Position numbers and translations under genes: made by a program. This document shows, one piece after another, positions 8,453 to 16,690 of a DNA stretch of 43,018 bases. Each line of letters begins with the position of its first letter. Within the stretch, counting starts at the first letter, position 1. The stretch comes from Isosphaera sp. (GTDB taxonomy: Bacteria; Planctomycetota; Planctomycetia; Gemmatales; Gemmataceae): contig PNKH01000070.1 of NCBI GenBank assembly GCA_013822345.1, positions 1-43,018 on the forward strand, written 5' to 3'. The notes below the pieces were generated by a model. It did no database searches. It was not told the origin of the DNA and saw only the letters and a list, made by a program, of their open reading frames with translations.

Positions 8453-8739
8453 GGCCGCCCTCCCATCGGGTTCTCTTCGTGGTTCCGGCGCTCGCCCGGG
8501 CTCGCCACCCGGGCGCTGATGACCCGGAGGTTCGGGGGCCGCTCGGTGAAGCTGACGACCAGCAGCCGGCTCCGCTCCGAGTACCCGATCAGGATCTCGC
8601 GGGCCTCGCCGTCGGAGTGGTCGGGGTCGGGGAAGATGGCCGCGAGCGGGTCGGCGAACGCCGTCGCCGCCTCCGGGAACGACACCCCCTGCTTGCGGAG
8701 GTTCGACTCGGCCTTCGCCTCGTCCCACTCGAACTCCAT
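8449..8739 (-). CDS. brnT: BrnT family toxin (DUF497)
   Basis: The 96-residue protein has the DUF497 pattern: MEFEWDEAKAESNLRKQGVS at the N-terminus, FPEAATAFADPLA, then DGEAREILIGYSERSRLLVV and NLRVISARVASPGERR. These match the ribonuclease fold of BrnT, a RelE-like mRNA-cleaving toxin of type II systems. The start at 8739 places the protein at the conserved MEFEWD. An ATG 18 nt further upstream is possible. It is first in the pair, with the antitoxin gene overlapping its stop, which is the usual brnT-brnA order. Confidence 0.85.
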   Translation of the reverse strand: MEFEWDEAKAESNLRKQGVSFPEAATAFADPLAAIFPDPDHSDGEAREILIGYSERSRLLVVSFTERPPNLRVISARVASPGERRNHEENPMGGRP

Positions 8740-8854
8740 GGCGGCCTCCACCGGCATTCTACCAGACCCGGGCCGGGCCGCCCGGCCCCGCTACCCGGTT
8801 GGACATTCGTTCCCCGTCGGGTAACGTGGACACCAGCCCCGCCCGGAGCCGCCG

Positions 8855-11101
8855 ATGGCCGAGCAACTCACCGGCGTGATCGAGCGGGTCACGTTCCACA
8901 ACCTGGACAACGGGTACTGCGTCCTCCGCGTCCTGGCCCGCGGCCACCGCGACCTCGTCACCGTCGTCGGCCACCTCCAGCAGGTCGTCGCCGGCGAGTA
9001 CGTCACCGCCGCCGGCGACTGGGTCACCGACCGCACCCACGGCGTCCAGTTCAAGGCCGACGACCTCAAGACCACCCCCCCGCACACCGCCGAGGGGATC
9101 GCCCGCTACCTCGGCAGCGGCCTCGTCAAGGGCATCGGTGCCAAGTTCGCCCGCCGCATCGTCGACGTGTTCGGCGACAACACCCTCGACGTGATCGACA
9201 AGTCGCCCACCTTCCTGTCGCAGGTGAAGGGGATCGGGCCGAAGCTGATCGAGAAGATCCGCCACAGCTGGGCCGAGCAGAAGGCGGTCCGGTCGATCAT
9301 GGTGTTCCTCCACTCCTACGGCATCGGCACCGCCCGCGCCGTCCGCATCTACAAGCAGTACGGCGACGCCGCGATCGAGCTGGTGAAGGCCAACCCGTAC
9401 CGGCTGAGTACCGACATCTGGGGCGTCGGGTTCGCCACCGCCGACGCCCTGGCCCTGAAGCTCGGGCTGCCGCGCGACTCCCCGCACCGGGCGCAGGCGG
9501 CGGTCCGGCACGTCCTGTCCGAGGCGACCGGGGACGGGCACGTCGGGTTCCCCGAGGAGATGCTGCGCGACCGGGCCGCCGAGCTGACCCAGATCCCGGC
9601 GGCCGACATCGCCGCCGCGGTCGAGCACCTGCGGGTGACCGACGAGGTGGTGCGCGACAGCGTGCAGGCGGCGAGTGGCGACCCGGCGAACCGCGACCGT
9701 CAGGGAGCGGGTGTCGACGGGGAACACCCGCTCCCTGACGGTCGCGGTTCGCCCGAGGCACTCATCTTCCTCAAGCCGCTGTTCCTCGCCGAACTCGGCG
9801 TCGCCCGGGCGGTGAAGGCCCTCGCCAAGGGGCCGCACCCGCTCCCGTCGCTCGACGCGGACGCCGCCGTCGGGTGGGTCGAGACGAAGATGGGGATCGC
9901 GTTCGCCGGCAGCCAGCGGGCGGCCGTCCGGGCGGCGGTCACGAACAAGGTGATGGTGGTGACCGGCGGGCCGGGGACCGGGAAGACGACGATCGTCCGG
10001 GCGGTCCTCGAGGTGTTCCTGGCGAAGGCCCTGCGGGTGCTGCTCTGCGCCCCCACCGGGCGGGCCGCGAAGCGGCTCGCCGAGAGCACCGGGCGGGAGG
10101 CGAAGACGATCCACCGGCTGCTCGAGTTCGACCCCGGGATCGGCACCTTCCGCCGCGGCCGGGAGAACCCGCTCGACGCCGACCTGGTGGTGGTGGACGA
10201 GACGTCGATGGTCGACGTGGTGCTGATGAACCGGCTGTTGCAGGCGGTCCCGCCGTGGGCGTGCGTCGTGTTCGTCGGGGACGCGGACCAGTTGCCGTCG
10301 GTCGGGGCCGGGGCGGTGCTCACCGACCTGATCGGGTCCGGGGCGGTGCCGGTCGCCCGGCTGACCGAGGTGCACCGGCAGGCCGGCGGGAGCTGGATCG
10401 TCCGGGCGGCGCACGCGGTCAACCGCGGGGAGATCCCGGAGTCGGCGCCCGCCGGCGGGGGCGACTTCTACTTCGTGGAGGCGAACGACCCGGACGCGGT
10501 GGTCGCCCTGGTCCGGCAGATGGTGACGGAACGCATCCCGAAGAAGTTCGGGCTGGACCCGTTCCGGGACGTGCAGGTGCTGAGCCCGCAGGTGAAGACG
10601 GTCCTCGGGGTGGCGAACCTGAACCGGGAGCTGCAGGCGGCGCTGAACCCGGGCGGGCCGGGGGTGGCGGAGGTGAAGCGGTTCGACACCCCGTTCCGGG
10701 TCGGGGACAAGGTGATGCAGCTGAAGAACAACTACGACCGGGAGGTGTACAACGGGGACATCGGGCGGGTGGCCGGGATCGACGCCGACGACCAGGCGGT
10801 GGTGGTCGAGTTCGACGGCCGGCCGGTCGAGTACGACTTCGGCGACCTGGACGAGTTACAACTCGCATACTGTACGTCGGTTCACAAAAGCCAGGGGTCG
10901 GAGTACCCGGCGGTGGTGATCCCGGTCCACACCCAGCACTACACGATGCTGCAGCGGAACCTGCTGTACACCGGGATCACCCGCGGGCGGAAGCTGGTCG
11001 CCCTGGTGGGGAGCCGGAAGGCGCTGTGGGTGGCGGTGAACGCGGCCGAGACGCGGCAGCGGTACACGCTGCTGAGGTGGCGGCTCGGGGCGGACTCGTA
11101 G
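8855..11101 (+). CDS. recD2: RecD2-type ATP-dependent DNA helicase
   Basis: The 748-residue superfamily 1B helicase has the RecD2 layout. The N-terminal part (about 1-95) opens MAEQLTGVIERVTFHN and is followed by helix-hairpin-helix motifs (about 95-250). Two RecA-like domains follow: Walker A GGPGTGKTT at 371-379, Walker B VVVDETS near 445-451, motif III GDADQLPSVGAGA, and the C-terminal SVHKSQGSEYPAV near 675 and LLYTGITRGR. RecD2 unwinds DNA 5'-3' and acts in repair outside RecBCD. No recB or recC is nearby. Between the HhH region and helicase core an in-frame palindromic insertion encodes ANRDRQGAGVDGEHPLPDGR (see 9686-9752). A stretch at about 10854-10895 uses unusually AT-rich codons. 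Confidence 0.93.
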   Translation: MAEQLTGVIERVTFHNLDNGYCVLRVLARGHRDLVTVVGHLQQVVAGEYVTAAGDWVTDRTHGVQFKADDLKTTPPHTAEGIARYLGSGLVKGIGAKFARRIVDVFGDNTLDVIDKSPTFLSQVKGIGPKLIEKIRHSWAEQKAVRSIMVFLHSYGIGTARAVRIYKQYGDAAIELVKANPYRLSTDIWGVGFATADALALKLGLPRDSPHRAQAAVRHVLSEATGDGHVGFPEEMLRDRAAELTQIPAADIAAAVEHLRVTDEVVRDSVQAASGDPANRDRQGAGVDGEHPLPDGRGSPEALIFLKPLFLAELGVARAVKALAKGPHPLPSLDADAAVGWVETKMGIAFAGSQRAAVRAAVTNKVMVVTGGPGTGKTTIVRAVLEVFLAKALRVLLCAPTGRAAKRLAESTGREAKTIHRLLEFDPGIGTFRRGRENPLDADLVVVDETSMVDVVLMNRLLQAVPPWACVVFVGDADQLPSVGAGAVLTDLIGSGAVPVARLTEVHRQAGGSWIVRAAHAVNRGEIPESAPAGGGDFYFVEANDPDAVVALVRQMVTERIPKKFGLDPFRDVQVLSPQVKTVLGVANLNRELQAALNPGGPGVAEVKRFDTPFRVGDKVMQLKNNYDREVYNGDIGRVAGIDADDQAVVVEFDGRPVEYDFGDLDELQLAYCTSVHKSQGSEYPAVVIPVHTQHYTMLQRNLLYTGITRGRKLVALVGSRKALWVAVNAAETRQRYTLLRWRLGADS
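9686..9752. repeat. Palindromic element inserted in frame in recD2
   Basis: The 29-nt arms 9686-9714 and 9724-9752 are exact reverse complements around a 9-nt loop. The element lies wholly in the recD2 reading frame and adds about 22 residues at the linker between the HhH region and the helicase core. The arms encode NRDRQGAGV and PLPDGRGS type peptides. The reverse strand would encode nearly the same peptides, as expected of a palindrome. Confidence 0.9.
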
Positions 11102-11185
11102 GGTGCCGTCGAGCGAGTCTTCGAGCGACGACGCACCGGCGGCGGGTGGTGCGTCGTCGGCCCGAAGCGGGCCTCGACGGCACCC
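11101..11185. terminator. Two-part hairpin between convergent recD2 and HDOD genes
   Basis: Outer arms GGGTGCCGTCGAG (11101-11113) and CTCGACGGCACCC (11173-11185) enclose inner arms CGACGACGCACC (11126-11137) and GGTGCGTCGTCG (11148-11159). The position just after the recD2 stop and 12 nt before the HDOD stop suggests a bidirectional terminator. There is no T-tract, so it may equally be another mobile palindrome. Confidence 0.55.
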
Positions 11186-11196
11186 TGCATCCGGCG

Positions 11197-12123
11197 TCAG
11201 TCCGCGGTCAGCCGGAGCATGGCCCGGGTCTCGCGGAGGGCCTGCACCACCGCCGGGTTGATGGCCGCCCGGAGGTCGGCCGCCGTCTCCCTCCCGAACG
11301 CCGCCCCGAGCAGCACGAACTCCGGCCGCTGCTCCGGCACGTACCCGGCCAGCTTCCGCTCGCGCTGGACGTGGTTGGCCAGGCCGTCGGCCAGGGCGAC
11401 CAGGGCGACCAGCCCGCGGTGCTCCGGCTCGGCCTTCGGGAAGTGGTGGTTCAGGATCGCCCCGGCGACGGACGCCGGCAGGGCGTTCGCCTTGGCGAAC
11501 CGCGCCCCGACCTCGCAGTGGTCGATGTGCAGCACCTCCCGCTCCCGGCCCAGCACCCCGCCGTCCTCGTCGAACGTCATCGGGTCGGCCCGGAAGAACG
11601 CGTCGGGGGCGCGGACGCAGACGATCACCCGGCCGATGTCGTGCAGGAGCCCGGCGGTGAACTCCTCCCCGCGGAACCCGAGGCCGGCGGCCGCGTTCAG
11701 CTTGGTCGCCAGGGTGGCGGTGAACAGGGCGTGGCGGAACAGCCCGTCGCACGCCCCCTTGGCGGCCGGGTTCCGGTGCCGGAACAGCCCGCGGGTGCCG
11801 ACCGCCGCGAGCACCCGGTGGCAGCCCCACAGCCCGAGCCGGACGGTCGCGTCCCGCACGTCCTCGACGTCCCGCCGGCCACGGTACAGGACCGAGTTGG
11901 CGGCCTTCAGCAGGGAGACGGAGACGACCGCGTCCCGGCGGATGAGGGCGGCGAGGGCGGCGAGGTCGGCGTCCGGGTCGTGGACCAGGGCGAGCGCCCG
12001 GACGGTGGTGTCGGACAGGGTCGGGAACGTCTCGATCCGGGCGAGGTCGCGGAGGACCTCCGGCGGGACCGGGTCCGACGGGGCGGCGCCCCGGACCAGC
12101 CGGGTGAAGGCTTTGAAGAACAT
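11197..12123 (-). CDS. HDOD domain protein
   Basis: The 308-residue protein has an HDOD domain (about residues 28-240). It opens with FPTLSDTTVRALALVHDPDA, then DAVVSVSLLKAANSVLYRG, and FTAGLLHDIGRVIVC, where the family keeps an HD-like pair in many members. HDOD proteins are degenerate relatives of HD-GYP phosphodiesterases and act in signalling, often chemotaxis or cell-cycle control. Here H-D is retained but the rest of the HD metal site is not evident. There is no attached receiver or GGDEF domain. Transcribed leftward alone. Confidence 0.85.
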   Translation of the reverse strand: MFFKAFTRLVRGAAPSDPVPPEVLRDLARIETFPTLSDTTVRALALVHDPDADLAALAALIRRDAVVSVSLLKAANSVLYRGRRDVEDVRDATVRLGLWGCHRVLAAVGTRGLFRHRNPAAKGACDGLFRHALFTATLATKLNAAAGLGFRGEEFTAGLLHDIGRVIVCVRAPDAFFRADPMTFDEDGGVLGREREVLHIDHCEVGARFAKANALPASVAGAILNHHFPKAEPEHRGLVALVALADGLANHVQRERKLAGYVPEQRPEFVLLGAAFGRETAADLRAAINPAVVQALRETRAMLRLTAD

Positions 12124-12208
12124 GCGGCGGCCCGGGGGGTGCCCGAGGGGCGTGCGGGTGGTTACTGTTCAGTATCGGGTGGCCGACGCCGTTTTTGCTT
12201 CCCGGAGC

Positions 12209-12305
12209 GCGGCCGTCCCGGCCGCACCACGTACCCCGACCGGAGACGCACCGGGGCGAACGGGCCGGTCGACTGACCCCCAAGCTCAGCGGCCGGGACG
12301 GCCGC
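12209..12305. repeat. Inverted repeat of the GCGGCCGTCCCGGCCGC family, copy 2
   Basis: The 17-nt arms 12209-12225 and 12289-12305 are exact reverse complements and match the arms at 5283-5325, including the neighbouring GGAGC and GGTCC. The spacer is 63 nt instead of 7. It lies in the gap between the divergent HDOD and mobA genes and ends 15 nt before the mobA start. Confidence 0.85.
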
Positions 12306-12320
12306 GGTCCAGGATCAGAC

Positions 12321-12929
12321 ATGACCCCCCGAGTCGCCGGGATCGTGCTGTGCGGCGGGCGGTCGTCGCGGATGGGCCGGCCGAAGGCCTGGTTGCCGTT
12401 CGGCGACGAACTCCTGCTGCGACGGGTGGTGCGGGTGGTGCGCGAGGCCGTCGGCCCGGTGGTGGTGGTCGCCGCCCCGGGCCAGGACGTGCCGCCGCTG
12501 CCGGCGGACGTCGAGGTGGTTCGCGACGAGGCGGAGGGGCTGGGTCCGCTCGGCGGGCTGGCGGCGGGGTTGGCGGCGCTGGCCGGTCGGGCCGACGCCG
12601 CCCACCTGTCGTCGTGCGACGTGCCGTTCCTGACGGCGGCGTTCGTCCGGCGGGTGGTGTCGTTCCTGTCGGAGGCCGACCGACCTGCCGTCGCCGTCCC
12701 GGTCGCGAACGGTTATCATCACCCGCTGGCCGCGGCGTACGCGGTGTCCGTGTTGCCGCAGGTGCGGGCGCTGTTGGCCGCCGGCCGGCTGCGGATGACG
12801 GGGCTGTTCGACGCCGTCCCGACGCGCGTCCTGACGCCGGACGATCTGGCCGACACGGACTCGCTGCGGAACGTGAACACGCCGGACGAGTACGCCGCCG
12901 CCCTGGCCCGAATGACCGATGACCGATGA
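12321..12929 (+). CDS. mobA: Molybdenum cofactor guanylyltransferase MobA
   Basis: The 202-residue nucleotidyltransferase starts with VAGIVLCGGRSSRMGRPKAW, the GTP-binding signature of MobA (LaGGrSsRMGrdKa). Later comes SSCDVPFLTAAFV, equivalent to the metal-binding 'D.PFl' loop. It transfers GMP from GTP to molybdopterin to make the bis-MGD cofactor of oxidoreductases. The ATG at 12321 fits the family start. The upstream frame runs only through a palindromic repeat. The stop falls inside a run of seven heptamer repeats (12912-12960) that joins it to the next gene. Confidence 0.9.
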   Translation: MTPRVAGIVLCGGRSSRMGRPKAWLPFGDELLLRRVVRVVREAVGPVVVVAAPGQDVPPLPADVEVVRDEAEGLGPLGGLAAGLAALAGRADAAHLSSCDVPFLTAAFVRRVVSFLSEADRPAVAVPVANGYHHPLAAAYAVSVLPQVRALLAAGRLRMTGLFDAVPTRVLTPDDLADTDSLRNVNTPDEYAAALARMTDDR

Positions 12930-12960
12930 CCGATGACCAATGACCAGTGACTGGTGACCG
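12912..12960. repeat. Seven tandem heptamers with overlapping start and stop codons
   Basis: The run reads ATGACCG three times, ATGACCA twice, then GTGACTG and GTGACCG. Every unit contains ATGA or GTGA, a start overlapping a TGA stop. Because seven is not a multiple of three, the units pass through all three frames. The mobA stop lies in the third unit; a possible GTG start of the next gene lies in the seventh. Confidence 0.9.
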
Positions 12961-12962
12961 CC

Positions 12963-14117
12963 ATGCACCCCCACAAGCCGCACCTCGACCGCCACGCCGG
13001 GACCGCGAAGAACAAGGAGTTCCTGAAGTCGATCGGGCGGGTGCGGATCGCCCCGGACCCGGTCGCCGCGGGGGTGACCGCGGCCGACCTCATCGACGGG
13101 GCGTTCCTGTCGTACAACGGCGGCCGGTTGCGCGAGGGGTGCCAGCTGTTCGTGCGGAAGATGCTGGCGGGGGGCGGGACGGTCGGGCTGGCGCTGAGCG
13201 GGGCGCTGACGCCGGCCGGGCTGGGGATGTCGTGCCTGGTGCCGCTGGTCGAGGCCGGGTTCGTGGACTGGGTCGTGTCGACCGGGGCGAACCTGTACCA
13301 CGACACGCACTACGCGCTGGGGATGGACCTGTACCAGGCCGGGCCGAACCTGCCGGACCTGGAGCTGCGGGAGAACCAGGTCATCCGCATCTACGACATC
13401 GTGTTCGACTACGAGAACCTGCTCGGGACGGACGCGTTCTTCCGCCGGCTGTGCCGCGGTGAGGCGTTCCAGCGGACGATGGGGACGGCCGAATTCCACG
13501 ACCTCGTCGGCAAGTACCTGTCGGAGGGGGAGCAGCAGGCGGGGCGGGTGGGGAAGAGCTTCCTGGCGGCGTGCCACCGGAACGGGGTGCCGGTGTTCAC
13601 GAGCTCGCCGGCCGACAGCAGCATCGGGATGAACCTGGCGGCGCTGATGCTGGAGGGCGGGCGGTTGCGGATCGACACGCTCCGGGACGTGAACCAGAGC
13701 GCGGCGGTGGTGTGGGACGCGAAGGCGGGCGGCGGGACGAGTTCGGTGCTGATCCTGGGCGGCGGGAGCCCGAAGAACTTCATGCTGCAGACGGAGCCGC
13801 AGATCCAGGAGGTGCTGGGGCTGGCGGAGGCCGGGCACGACTACTTCCTGCAGTTCACGGACGCCCGGCCGGACACGGGGGGGCTGAGCGGGGCGACGCC
13901 GGCCGAGGCGATGACGTGGGGGAAGGTGGACCCGGACAAGCTGCCGGACTCGGTGACGTGCTACATCGACGCGACCGCCGCCCTGCCGCTGTTGACGGCG
14001 TACGCGCTGACGCGGTGCGAGAAGCGTCCGCCGAAGCGGCTGTTCGACCGGTTCCCGGAACTGGCGCGGCGACTGGAGGCCGGGTACGCCGAGACACGGG
14101 CGAAGCGGGCGGAGTAG
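12963..14117 (+). CDS. Deoxyhypusine synthase-like protein (possible homospermidine synthase)
   Basis: The protein of about 384 residues belongs to the deoxyhypusine synthase family, with [15 protein letters not shown] near the N-terminus, [15 protein letters not shown] in the NAD/spermidine region, [15 protein letters not shown], and [11 protein letters not shown], where K321 corresponds to the catalytic lysine of the family. Bacteria have no eIF5A to modify. Some bacterial homologues make homospermidine from spermidine and putrescine, so a polyamine role is the likeliest. I took the ATG at 12963; a GTG nine bases upstream is in frame and overlaps the heptamer repeat. It probably shares a transcript with mobA, with no evident functional link. 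Confidence 0.85.
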   Translation: MHPHKPHLDRHAGTAKNKEFLKSIGRVRIAPDPVAAGVTAADLIDGAFLSYNGGRLREGCQLFVRKMLAGGGTVGLALSGALTPAGLGMSCLVPLVEAGFVDWVVSTGANLYHDTHYALGMDLYQAGPNLPDLELRENQVIRIYDIVFDYENLLGTDAFFRRLCRGEAFQRTMGTAEFHDLVGKYLSEGEQQAGRVGKSFLAACHRNGVPVFTSSPADSSIGMNLAALMLEGGRLRIDTLRDVNQSAAVVWDAKAGGGTSSVLILGGGSPKNFMLQTEPQIQEVLGLAEAGHDYFLQFTDARPDTGGLSGATPAEAMTWGKVDPDKLPDSVTCYIDATAALPLLTAYALTRCEKRPPKRLFDRFPELARRLEAGYAETRAKRAE

Positions 14118-14161
14118 ACAACGGGCCGGCGGGCGGGGGATAATCTCCGTGGGAGGGAGTT

Positions 14162-15001
14162 ATGCCGGAGCCGGGCCTGGGGTGGCAGATCCTGAACTGG
14201 GTCTGGGACCGGAAGGACGAAATCGCTGGCGGCCTGGCGAGGATCTACGCTTGGTTCCGCGGCTGGGCGGACGCGCCCCGTGGGATCCTGATCATCGGAC
14301 CCGGCGGAACGGGAAAGACGACCCTCGCCCGGCTGTTGACCGGTCCCGTCGACTGGGTTCGGGACACGTTGTGGGAGTACAGCGAGAGCATCGGGATCGA
14401 ACGGTATCCGTTACCCGGCGACCCGAGAACCCGGATCGTCGTTCCGCCGGGCCAAGCACACCGGCGCGCGGGCGCTTGGTCCGAACTGCAGGCCGACATC
14501 GCCGCCGGGAGGTACCGCGGCGTCATCCTCCTCGCCGCCTACGGGTATCATGACCTCGCGGAGGGGAGCTACAAGAACCACCCCGGGTACCGCGGCAACA
14601 AGGCCGAGTTCGTCGAGGCGCATCTCGCCTCCTGCCGGGCGGACGAGGTGCGGATCCTGCGGTCCGTGACGGAGTACGTCCGCGTCTGCCCGGAGAAGAT
14701 GTGGCTGCTGACCCTGGTCACCAAGCAGGACCTCTGGGCCGGGGGCGAGAAGGCGGTTGCCGACCACTACCGCGGCGGGGACTGGGGCGCCGCCGTCGGC
14801 GAACTCGTCGCCGCGAAAGACCCCCGCCGGTTCCGGCACGAGCACGCGGCGGCGAGCCTGCTCATCCGTGCGTTCGAGACGGCGGCGGGGGAGTCGCTGG
14901 CTAAGAACGCCGAGGGGTACGACCACAAAGCCCAGGTCACTTCGGTCCGGCGGGTGATCGAAGTCCTGGACGGGCTCAGGTTGTGGGAGGCCGAGACGTG
15001 A
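14162..15001 (+). CDS. P-loop GTPase-like protein
   Basis: The 279-residue protein has an amphipathic N-terminal helix region (residues 1-40) and a P-loop GPGGTGKTT at 46-53. RIVVPPGQAHRR (91-102) is placed like the switch II 'DxPGQ' of small GTPases but with the aspartate replaced. TLVTKQD (184-190) matches the guanine-specific [NT]KxD motif. The fold is thus a Ras-like GTPase divergent in switch II. A good ribosome site (GGGAGGGAG) precedes the ATG. The stop overlaps the start of the next gene (GTGA), so the two products probably act together. Role unknown; membrane-linked signalling is one option. Confidence 0.7.
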   Translation: MPEPGLGWQILNWVWDRKDEIAGGLARIYAWFRGWADAPRGILIIGPGGTGKTTLARLLTGPVDWVRDTLWEYSESIGIERYPLPGDPRTRIVVPPGQAHRRAGAWSELQADIAAGRYRGVILLAAYGYHDLAEGSYKNHPGYRGNKAEFVEAHLASCRADEVRILRSVTEYVRVCPEKMWLLTLVTKQDLWAGGEKAVADHYRGGDWGAAVGELVAAKDPRRFRHEHAAASLLIRAFETAAGESLAKNAEGYDHKAQVTSVRRVIEVLDGLRLWEAET

Positions 15002-15429
15002 GCCAAGCCGTTCAACTTTCCGGGACCGAACACGCCGAGCGCCTGCTCCCGCTGCTCAAGGAGTACGCGGGGAAGTTGCAGCACCTGACCGAGCGATCGA
15101 CGGAGGTCCACATCCAGATGTCACCCTCGTGGGCCGCCAGCGAGAAGTGGGAGGTCGAGGCCGCAAGACTGCTCTGCCTGTTCGACACCCTGGTGAAGCC
15201 CGTCACCGACCTGTGCCGGACCGCTTCGGGACTGCTCGAGCATGCCGACCTGGAGTCGTCGCTGTGGGCCGAGCTTAAACTCCGCCTGGACGAGACGGAG
15301 GAGTACGTCCGCTTCTCGGCCGCGGTCGTCGATCAACTGAAGGGCCACGTCACCAGTGACCGCACGCGGCTCGAACGGTTGCGGCGGGTCGTCGAGGACA
15401 AGACGCAGCGCTACAAGGCCCCGTTCTGA
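14998..15429 (+). CDS. Small helical partner of the GTPase
   Basis: The 143-residue, mostly helical protein is read from the GTG at 14998, which overlaps the GTPase stop as GTGA. It has heptad-like stretches (LKEYAGKLQHLTERST, LRLDETEEYVRFSAAVVDQL and the charged tail RTRLERLRRVVEDKTQRY) that suggest a coiled-coil or four-helix bundle. There is no signal peptide or membrane segment. I do not recognise the family. Translational coupling suggests it binds or regulates the preceding GTPase. Confidence 0.65.
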   Translation: MSQAVQLSGTEHAERLLPLLKEYAGKLQHLTERSTEVHIQMSPSWAASEKWEVEAARLLCLFDTLVKPVTDLCRTASGLLEHADLESSLWAELKLRLDETEEYVRFSAAVVDQLKGHVTSDRTRLERLRRVVEDKTQRYKAPF

Positions 15430-15450
15430 CCCGTCCCTGCCGAGTACCCC

Positions 15451-16428
15451 ATGCCGCGGACCCGCCTCGCACTCCTCCTCGTGCTCGCCGCCACGCCCGC
15501 CACGCCCGCCGCGGCCCAGCCGCCGAAGGCGGCCGCGCCGCCGGCGAAGCCGTGGTTCGTCGACGACGAGAAGCTGTTCGACGACTTCATGGACAAACTC
15601 ACCGCCCTCGCCAAGGACGGCAAGTGCCTCACCCAGGACAGGATCGCCGACCGGATGAAGAAGCCCGGCCGGGCCGGGGTCGAAGCCGCCAGGCCCGGTG
15701 ACAAGCCGCTGTCACCCGAGGACGTGTACCGCGCCACCCTGCCGTCCGTGTTCGTACTCGGCAGCGTCTACCAGGACGCCGACGGAGAGTGGGTCGACGG
15801 GGTGTACGCCACCGCCTGGGTCGCCGCCGCCGACGGCGTCCTGGTCACCAACTGGCACGTGTTCGAGGACCTCGAATCCGGCGAGGCGTTCGGGGCCGTC
15901 GACCACAAGGGGAACGTCTACCCGGTGACCGAGTTCCTCGGCGGGGACAAGGTCGCGGACGTGGCCGTCGTCCGGGTCGCGGCGAAGGGCCTGGCCCCGC
16001 TCCCGGTGTCCCCGGACTTCCCCGCCGTCGGGGCGTGGGTCGGGGTGCTCGGCCACCCGGGGGACAACTTCTACGTGTACACCACCGGGGCGGTGACGCG
16101 GTACAGCACGAACAAGAACGACGACGGGAAGCGGGAGCGGTGGATGGGGGTGACGGCGGAGTACGCCGGCGGGTCGAGCGGGAGCCCGGTGCTGGACCGG
16201 TTCGGGGCGGTGGTCGGGATGGCCGCCCTGACGGTGACCATCGACGACGGGTCCGGGACCCCCGCCCCGGGTCGCCGCAAACCGTGGCGGCGGGCGCTGC
16301 GGCAGCCGCCGCACGTCGCCCCGCCGCCGCGGGAGAAGCCGGGCCAAGCCGCCCCGGCCCCGGTGGTGCAGATGGTGCTGAAGATGGCCGTCCCCGGCCC
16401 GACGATCCTCAAGTCGCTCGGGAAGTGA
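15451..16428 (+). CDS. Secreted trypsin-like serine protease
   Basis: The 325-residue product has a signal peptide (residues 1-22, ending near AAAQ) and a chymotrypsin-fold domain (about 95-265). The catalytic triad is visible: H136 in VTNWHVFED, D170 in KVADVAVVRV, and S245 in GGSSGSPVLD. The Pro/Arg-rich tail after residue 268 carries no PDZ domain, unlike DegP/HtrA. A Lys-rich segment before the protease domain may be a propeptide. The role is probably extracytoplasmic proteolysis. It begins 21 nt after the GTPase-partner gene and could be co-transcribed, though a functional link is not evident. Confidence 0.85.
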   Translation: MPRTRLALLLVLAATPATPAAAQPPKAAAPPAKPWFVDDEKLFDDFMDKLTALAKDGKCLTQDRIADRMKKPGRAGVEAARPGDKPLSPEDVYRATLPSVFVLGSVYQDADGEWVDGVYATAWVAAADGVLVTNWHVFEDLESGEAFGAVDHKGNVYPVTEFLGGDKVADVAVVRVAAKGLAPLPVSPDFPAVGAWVGVLGHPGDNFYVYTTGAVTRYSTNKNDDGKRERWMGVTAEYAGGSSGSPVLDRFGAVVGMAALTVTIDDGSGTPAPGRRKPWRRALRQPPHVAPPPREKPGQAAPAPVVQMVLKMAVPGPTILKSLGK

Positions 16429-16434
16429 AGGCCG

Positions 16435-16680
16435 TCACCCCGCCTGCTGGAGCCGGGCCGCGAACTCCGGCGGGTCGGCGATCCCGAACGCGTCCAGAGT
16501 CATCCGCGTTCCGACCATGTGGTGCGGCCGCACCGCCGTGTCGGCCGGCAGGATCGGGAACGCGAGCAGCGCCCCGGTGGCGGGGTGCTTGTAGACGCGC
16601 GTGTCCTTCTGGTACACGGAGACGGAAAAGCCGTACTCGCGGAGGATCGTGTCGAGTTGGTGGTAGGTGACTTCGGGCAT
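16435..16680 (-). CDS. HicA-like small protein
   Basis: The 81-residue protein has the size and layout of HicA-type double-stranded-RNA-binding-fold toxins: TYHQLDTILREYGFSVSVY, then RVYKHPATGALLAFP. The 'GSH' histidine of HicA is not present in its usual place. HHMVGTRMTLDAFGI follows, with two histidines. It could be a divergent HicA-like toxin or simply a small planctomycete protein. It lies 10 nt downstream of the DUF4365 gene on the same strand. There is no HicB partner next to it, which weakens the toxin reading. Confidence 0.5.
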   Translation of the reverse strand: MPEVTYHQLDTILREYGFSVSVYQKDTRVYKHPATGALLAFPILPADTAVRPHHMVGTRMTLDAFGIADPPEFAARLQQAG

Positions 16681-16690
16681 CTGTCGTCCC

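Noticed and set aside
8855-11101. RecD of a RecBCD complex
   Set aside because: Long N-terminal HhH part and lack of recB/recC point to RecD2 instead.
12912-12960. The heptamer run as a small CRISPR-like array
   Set aside because: Units are directly tandem with no spacers and only 7 nt long.
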